DNA of 64,000 bases from Acanthamoeba sp. SK_2022b (taxonomy: Eukaryota; Discosea; Longamoebia; Acanthamoebidae): assembly GCA_027943245.1 (NCBI GenBank), contig JANDJZ010000022.1:1-64000 (forward strand), in the 5' to 3' direction. This document shows positions 59,235 to 64,000 of this stretch, one piece after another (within the stretch, counting starts at the first letter, position 1; every line of letters begins with the position of its first letter). A program made the translations under genes and the position numbers. The notes under the pieces are model-generated. The model did no database searches, was not told the origin of the DNA, and was given only the letters and a program-made list of their open reading frames with translations.

Positions 59235-59946
59235 CTAGTGGACGGCAGAGTTGAAGGTGAGCTTGAGGTTGTTGAAACAGCCTCCAAACACTTGGCGTGC
59301 GATGAACCGCTCCACGGCTTCGACCGTGGACTCCTCGCCATCGAACTCGGCACTCCTGGAACGTGGTTTGCACGCGCATCAGCTACGCTCGAGCAAACGG
59401 CACAAAGCAGCGTCTTAACGTAGAAGCAGAGATGGAGAAGAGGAACCAACCATTCACCAAACGTGACATTCTTGTCGGTCACGCGCTTGAACGACAGGCG
59501 TGCATGGTAGTTGATGAAGTCGCCTGGGAAGAGGCCCTCGTCCTTCTTCGCCATGGCGTAGCTGTAGAAGTGCTCCTGCACGCGCGGCAGGGTCAGACTC
59601 TGCTGGCAGCCGCGAAGAACAGCGAAAGAGAAGGGTGGTACCGTGGAAGAGTAGCCAGTGAGGGTCTCAACTACCTGCTTGTCGCCGAAGGACAGGTATC
59701 GGTTCTTACCCACAGAGTTGTCTTCTTTGGACACTCCCTCCTCTTCATTTACCACTCTTGATTAATTTTGATCGGCAAATCTCGGCAGATGAAGGCAGCG
59801 GTACCGACGTAGCCGCTGACAGAGACGCCCGACATCCACGAGCCGTCAGCAAAGCGCGATGTGCGGTCCCACACCGCTTCGATGGGTCCCTCGATGACCG
59901 AGCTCACGTAGACTTTGCCTTTATGTCCGAACTTCTTGCCTTCCAT
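59235..59946 (-). CDS. SRPBCC-fold (polyketide cyclase/Bet v1-like) protein, copy 2
   Basis: ATG 59946 (MEGKKFGHKGKVYVSSVIEG) to TAG 59235-59237 (...LKLTFNSAVH). It is parallel to copy 1 throughout: VSSVIEGPIEAVWDRTSRFA; VSKEDNSVGKNRYLSFGDKQ followed by VVETLTGYSS; EHFYSYAMAKKDEGLFPGDF; NYHARLSFKRVTDKNVTFGE; SAEFDGEESTVEAVERFIA. The shared GHKGK start, ETLTGYSS, EHFY-Y and SAEFDGEE blocks show a tandem duplication. Cavity ligand and role are unknown. Confidence 0.75.
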
Positions 59947-60100
59947 CTTGCGCCGTTGAAAAATACAAGGCCGCCACAAACAGAGGGCGCAGTTTTATGT
60001 ACAGAGCGCACGTGCAACAAGCAGCAGCGATCAGCAGGTGTGCAAGCTACAATATGTAGCAGCAAGCACCTACAAATACAAGAGGTTACTATTGGACCAG

Positions 60101-61731
60101 TCAGTTGACCGCCGGGGTTGTTCGCGACGCCGCTTCGGGCCAATGCTGAACTGCTGTGAGAATCAGGACAGGTAAGTGGCGCCCCAACCAGGAACTGGAC
60201 AAGCAACAAGGGCGGGGCACGTACCGAAGCAGTTGTTCGTCTCGAGGGTCATCAGAGACCGGAAGGAGCTGAGCGCTTGGCCAGAGGCGCTGGTGATGAA
60301 GGTCGACGAGAGCTTGAGCGCGGTAAGGGAGTGGAGGTACGGCAACAGGAACTTGATGCCCTCGTCGGTGATGAAGCACTCGCTGAGCTTGAGCTTGACG
60401 AGATATGGCAGTTGCGGTGTATTGCTCTGGATCATGTGCGAAGAGTAGAAGTTGCTCGGACGGTTGACAGAACACGCCAAGGCTGGCGCGGTGTTGGTGC
60501 CATCGGGGGCGGACAGCTGGTGGTAGAAGCGAAGCGCCGACGAGAAGGAGAGCGAAGGCGAGAGCAGAGGAGGAGGCGAGGTGCAATGCGTCGACGAGGG
60601 CTCCATGGAGAGGTACTGCAGCCCTCGATCGGTGACCTTTGTCGCGGTGAGGTCGAGCGAACGCAGCGAGCGGGGCAGCGACTTGAGCGCGCGGTCGGTG
60701 ACACCCTTGCTGTAGGCAAGATTGAGCTTCTTCAAGTGGCGTAGAGTGGCGAAAGACCTGACCCCAGCGGCGGAGAGAGAGCAGCATGGCAGGCTCAACG
60801 CTGTGAGGCTGGTTAAGCGGGCGATCATCGGCGCCGCGTCGTTCGTTATGCCTTTTGCACAGCACAGGCGAAGAGTCTTGAGAGAAGTGGCGAGGAAAGT
60901 CGATGCGACAAGATGCTGCAAGCCTCTGTCAGTAAGCAGCGAGGCGTCCATGACGGTGAGCTCTTCGAGGAAGCAGAGGTTCCGAGTGCGCAGGCTGGCG
61001 AGGGCGTCATCGGTGAGCTTGAGCTGCGGCGAGAACGACAAGCGCCGCAGAGAGGAAGAAACAAAGGCTAGGCTGCCCACCGTAATCGCCAGAGGTGACT
61101 TCTGCGAGTGCGTTTGCATCCCTGCACGCGAGAAGCGGTTAGTGCCAACCTTCGTCAGAGCGTGCAAGACAGCTAGATATGTACCGGTGAAGTGGAGCTC
61201 CTTCAAGCTGCGCGGCAGGAACGGGAGTAGTGCATCCGAGTATGAAAGCCGGAGCACTCGTACAGAGGGGCAGTTGGCTTGGATGAAGTTGAACCGCCTC
61301 ATGATCTCACTCTCTGGGCGCGTGTAAACACCGTAGATCAGCGCTACTTGGCTGCTGAGCAGACGAGGCGCTTGCTGTCACGTACCTGGCGTGTTGTTGC
61401 GAGCCCACCTCTCGTTCCTTAAGTTGATGGTCCTCACAGCACGCAACGACAGACTCCTACATGCGCCAAAGGTCAGCATTCGCACTACGTTCAGCCTCGC
61501 CCTATAGGGGCTGGGAGGATACCTCCAAGATGCACAAACGATACCCGTAGCGCAAAACAGGGTGCGGGTCTTGAGGAAGCTGAAGACGTGGTGCCAGAGT
61601 TCGGGCGGAAGGCTGAGATGAGCAGTATCTGTGTCCTGCTGAGTGCTACGCTCCTGCACTCGCGTCTTCTTCTTAACCTGCTTGTCCAGTTGCTCGCTTG
61701 CCGCAGGTGACTCGTAGATTTGTCGCTTCAT
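60101..61731 (-). CDS. F-box / leucine-rich-repeat protein (FBXL type)
   Basis: Multi-exon gene from ATG 61731 (MKRQIYESPAASEQLDKQ) to TGA 60101-60103. The F-box is HLSLPPELWHHVFSFLKTRT followed by GIVCASWR. About ten cysteine/asparagine-type LRRs follow, for example VRVLRLSYSDALLPFLPRSL, LKLTDDALASL, LEELTVMDASLLTDRGLQHL, LKTLRLCCAKGITNDAA, LKKLNLAYSKGVTDRALKSL, LRSLDLTATKVTDRGLQYL and LVKLKLSECFITDEGIKFL. F-box proteins join Skp1-cullin-F-box ubiquitin ligases, with the LRRs selecting the substrate. The last exon (ending VQHWPEAASRTTPAVN) is the least certain. The pre-F-box segment carries a basic KQVKKKTR motif. Confidence 0.88.
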
Positions 61732-62509
61732 CTTTACCTGCTCGGGTGGTCTTAGGCCTTCGAGTCCCGTTTGTGCAAACGAAGCAAAAGATTTAGAGGG
61801 TACCTGAAGCGAAGCGCTTAATCAAGTGTTTCCAATCAAATCAATTGTTGCCTCTGAGCCACTGACACCTGCGCTGTGAAGAAGAGATAACTGTCAACGC
61901 ACTCATGGCTTGTTGCCTGTCGGTGTTGCGCGCTTTGCCTGCTTTTTCCTTTCCCGCTCTTTTGTGGACCGGCACTCCAACTTGCCCGTACCTTGTGGTA
62001 CACTAGGTGAGCTTCTTCTGTTCTATCAGTCTTGCGAGAAGGTGAACGCGACCATGCGCAAAGGTCACAAAAGAGCTGATGATGGTGTGCCCTCGCATGA
62101 AGCGGCCTGGCCCTGAATGAAAAACAAAGGCAACGAACGGGAATGTCAGGGAAAGCAGGAAATTAACTAGCGCGTGACTGGGGTAGGTGGATCGTGCACA
62201 TAATGCAGGTCATCAGGAGCTCCTTATGAGGCAATCAACAAAAGAACGACCTTAATTGTCATGCAACAAGTTAGTCACCGACCACTTTCCTCTGGCTTTT
62301 GTTTGCTGAGTCCCACTGGACGAGCTGAGTGTACGGCGGTAATTACAGAGAGAACGCCATCTGTGGAGCCGTGAGTTCATACTCTGGGTTGCTGTGCCAC
62401 CACTGTCGGACCAGTCTCCGCGAAGAAGATGAACCCAGCAGAGTCTTTGCGCACAACAGCGTCCGTTACGTACAAGGTGTGACTTTATTCGGCTCGGCGC
62501 AGGGGTTGC
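61732..62509. other. Intergenic stretch with only weak small ORFs
   Basis: 778 bp between the F-box gene start and the TRAPPC4 stop. On the plus strand an ATG near 61904 opens MACCLSVLRALPAFSFPALL, and a later frame (about 62350-62540) contains the cysteine/histidine group CHHC. No splice model links them convincingly and no family is recognised, so I do not call a gene. Confidence 0.35.
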
Positions 62510-63276
62510 TCATTTCCTCTCGGGCGTGTTCTTGGCGCGCATGAGTTCGTTCATGAACAGATCAAACTTCTCACATCGGATGGGCTGTTCAAACTCGTAG
62601 AAGGGGTTCTTAAGCACGTAGTCTGAATAGAGCTCGTACACCTGCACGAAGCGCGAAGCACACGCACGGCCACACATCGATGATGAGATGACTGGCCTGT
62701 TGGGAGAGAGATGGTGCATGGTGATCGCACCTGCTCCAACACCTTCGCCATCTGCGAGTGCTTCGGGTCGGCCACCATCAAAAACTTGGTGCCTGTTTAT
62801 CCAGCCATTGTCAGCGCCACGGCCTGCAACCGTACCAAGAAGGCACGCACCCGTGAGTGTTTGGAAGCAGTGCAGCTTGAACGTCTCCGTCTCCAGCACT
62901 TCTATCCCTTGGCAATCGGTAACTGGTGACAGATCCTTCGCGATCGAGTTGAAGCTGGTGTGGCGTCAAACAAATAAATAACCAGTATTTATCGGAATTA
63001 AATAAGAAATATTATAATAATCAATAATTGCGGCATGCCTGTAAAAGAGGCCACCCAGTCGGAGGTGGTCATTCGTGTTGAGTTTAGAAGCTGCCTTGGT
63101 AAAATCCTGGCGCGAGGGCAGTTAAGACAGTCAAATCTTGATCTTGCAACGTTGTCAGACAGATGCATGCGCACCTTCTGATAAATAAGGCCGCCTGATT
63201 TGCTAAGGATGTAGATGGAATGTATGAACTGGGGCTCGGTGGCCTCGCGTGCTTCCGTTCTCCCGCGCCCCAGCAT
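62510..63276 (-). CDS. TRAPPC4: TRAPP complex subunit 4 (Trs23/synbindin homologue)
   Basis: Exons run from ATG 63276 to TGA 62510-62512. FIHSIYILSKSGGLIYQ matches the family start (I.SVYVVNKAGGLIYQ). Later exons carry LNTNDHLRLGGLF, then FNSIAKDLSPVTDCQGIEVL and ETETFKLHCFQTLTG, then TKFLMVADPKHSQMAKVLEQ and VYELYSDYVLKNPFYEFEQP with IRCEKFD. These match human TRAPPC4 ([46 protein letters not shown]). The human PDZ-like insertion between the two halves is absent, as in yeast-type short forms. It acts in the TRAPP tethering complex that activates the Rab Ypt1/Rab1 at the Golgi. The N-terminal MLGRGRTEAREATEPQ extension before the longin strand is unusual, and the start may be wrong. Confidence 0.9.
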
Positions 63277-63497
63277 CTTTGTGCGTTATGTGAAGAAATA
63301 AAAGAAAAAGTGCATTTTCCGCGAGTTTGCGTGGTGTGACCGACATCAAGCCCCATGGTATCCTACCCACAGGGACGATGTTGTGACATTCGCATACGAT
63401 GTCAAACATCATGTACTGACATCTGAGGTTCAGTGCCTCAGTTAATCCTATTGAGCACAAAATTCTCAGTAGAGGCCACCTCTCCTCCCTCTTTCGG

Positions 63498-64000
63498 TCA
63501 CAGGCCCAGCGACTTGCGGACGGTGTCGGCTACACGCTCCCTGAAGGCCTCTCGACTGTGGCGCCACATTTTCTGGGAGAGGCCACAAGGAGCGGAAGGC
63601 GGTCAGCGTTGAGTGCACAAGGATGGGCGCAGAGAGGTCACCGTACTGCTGCGTCAATATTGGCAGGGCTTTCGTCATTGGGTTCTGCCGGGGAGAAGCG
63701 CGGAAGAGACGAGTGAGCACGCGTCGATCAACACGACCGCGGTACCGAACAACAAACGCGAGCGGGTGGGCGGGTACCAGCAAGCATGGACATGACCGAG
63801 ATGAGGATCTTTTCGACCGACTGCACAGGAGACCATCGCTCTTCCGCCTGACACGCGTGTGGTTGAGTCTCTTTCTCAACTCCACCGTTTCACGCACGCA
63901 CACGCACGGGAGGAAGGTCTACCTTTTCGTAGTGGGTGGGATCGTCGCCGGCGTGCAAGATGGAGATGCAGACCTCGCCGTTCTTGTAAACTGAACAAAG
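63498..64000 (-). CDS. UBE2G2: Ubiquitin-conjugating enzyme E2, UBE2G2/Ubc7 type (5' end outside the window)
   Basis: Four 3' exons lie in the window: 63990-63923 ([20 protein letters not shown]), 63847-63778 ([20 protein letters not shown]), 63684-63647 ([13 protein letters not shown]) and 63572-63498 ([20 protein letters not shown], ending SLGL). These match human UBE2G2 almost exon for exon ([49 protein letters not shown]). The catalytic cysteine is in VCISILH. UBE2G2/Ubc7 builds Lys48 chains with gp78/Hrd1-type ligases in ER-associated degradation. The acidic loop around GDDPTHYEK, typical of G-type E2s, is present. The first half of the UBC fold is off the right edge. Confidence 0.93.

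Overview
The window is nuclear DNA of an amoebozoan and is almost certainly from Acanthamoeba or a close relative. Nearly every gene is broken by many short introns, most with GTACG, GTAAG or GTGAG donors. Coding DNA is GC-rich and intergenic spacers are short. The profilin gene begins with the Acanthamoeba profilin N terminus (MSWQTYVDTNLVGTG). Gene models below were built by joining exons by hand. Where I checked splice phases exon by exon (both histidine-kinase genes in part, the 31-exon one in full, and several small genes) the reading frame is kept throughout.

Left part, 1-17 kb. After a partial unrecognised exon comes a 31-exon gene on the minus strand (914-10840). It encodes a 2,324-residue Ser/Thr kinase, AAA-type ATPase, GAF and hybrid histidine kinase whose histidine-kinase ATPase and receiver modules look inactivated. 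It diverges from a plus-strand acidic/basic ORF and a HEAT-repeat, karyopherin-like gene (11.0-13.8 kb). These converge on an Enhancer-of-zeste (PRC2 H3K27 methyltransferase) homologue (14.1-16.8 kb).

Middle part, 17-32 kb. In order: profilin, splicing factor SF3A3, a Josephin-type deubiquitinase, a cysteine-rich one-pass membrane protein, a LanC-like (LANCL) protein, a second related cysteine-rich membrane protein, an unusual predicted DNA-damage protein (Tudor/Agenet-like, PARP-type zinc finger, DUF3223 and XPA-type zinc finger in one chain), and a class III aminotransferase of the 4-aminobutyrate type.

Right part, 32-64 kb. A second, apparently intact double hybrid histidine kinase (two kinase cores and two receivers) is followed by a four-CBS-domain protein, a mitoribosomal mS23-like protein, PITHD1, a small unknown gene, polyubiquitin (three repeats), a peroxisomal oxalyl-CoA synthetase-like enzyme, an RS-rich protein fused to Hub1/UBL5, a GPS2-like corepressor subunit, a copper amine oxidase, two tandem SRPBCC-fold genes, an F-box/LRR protein, TRAPPC4 and the 3' part of a UBE2G2-type E2.

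There is no operon-like pathway. Themes recur: phosphorelay signalling (two histidine kinases), the ubiquitin system (polyubiquitin, Josephin, E2, F-box, Hub1), splicing (SF3A3, RS-Hub1) and chromatin (E(z), GPS2). The most novel items are the PARP-finger/XPA fusion, the RS-Hub1 fusion, the degenerate hybrid kinase, and the pair of related cysteine-rich membrane proteins on either side of LANCL.
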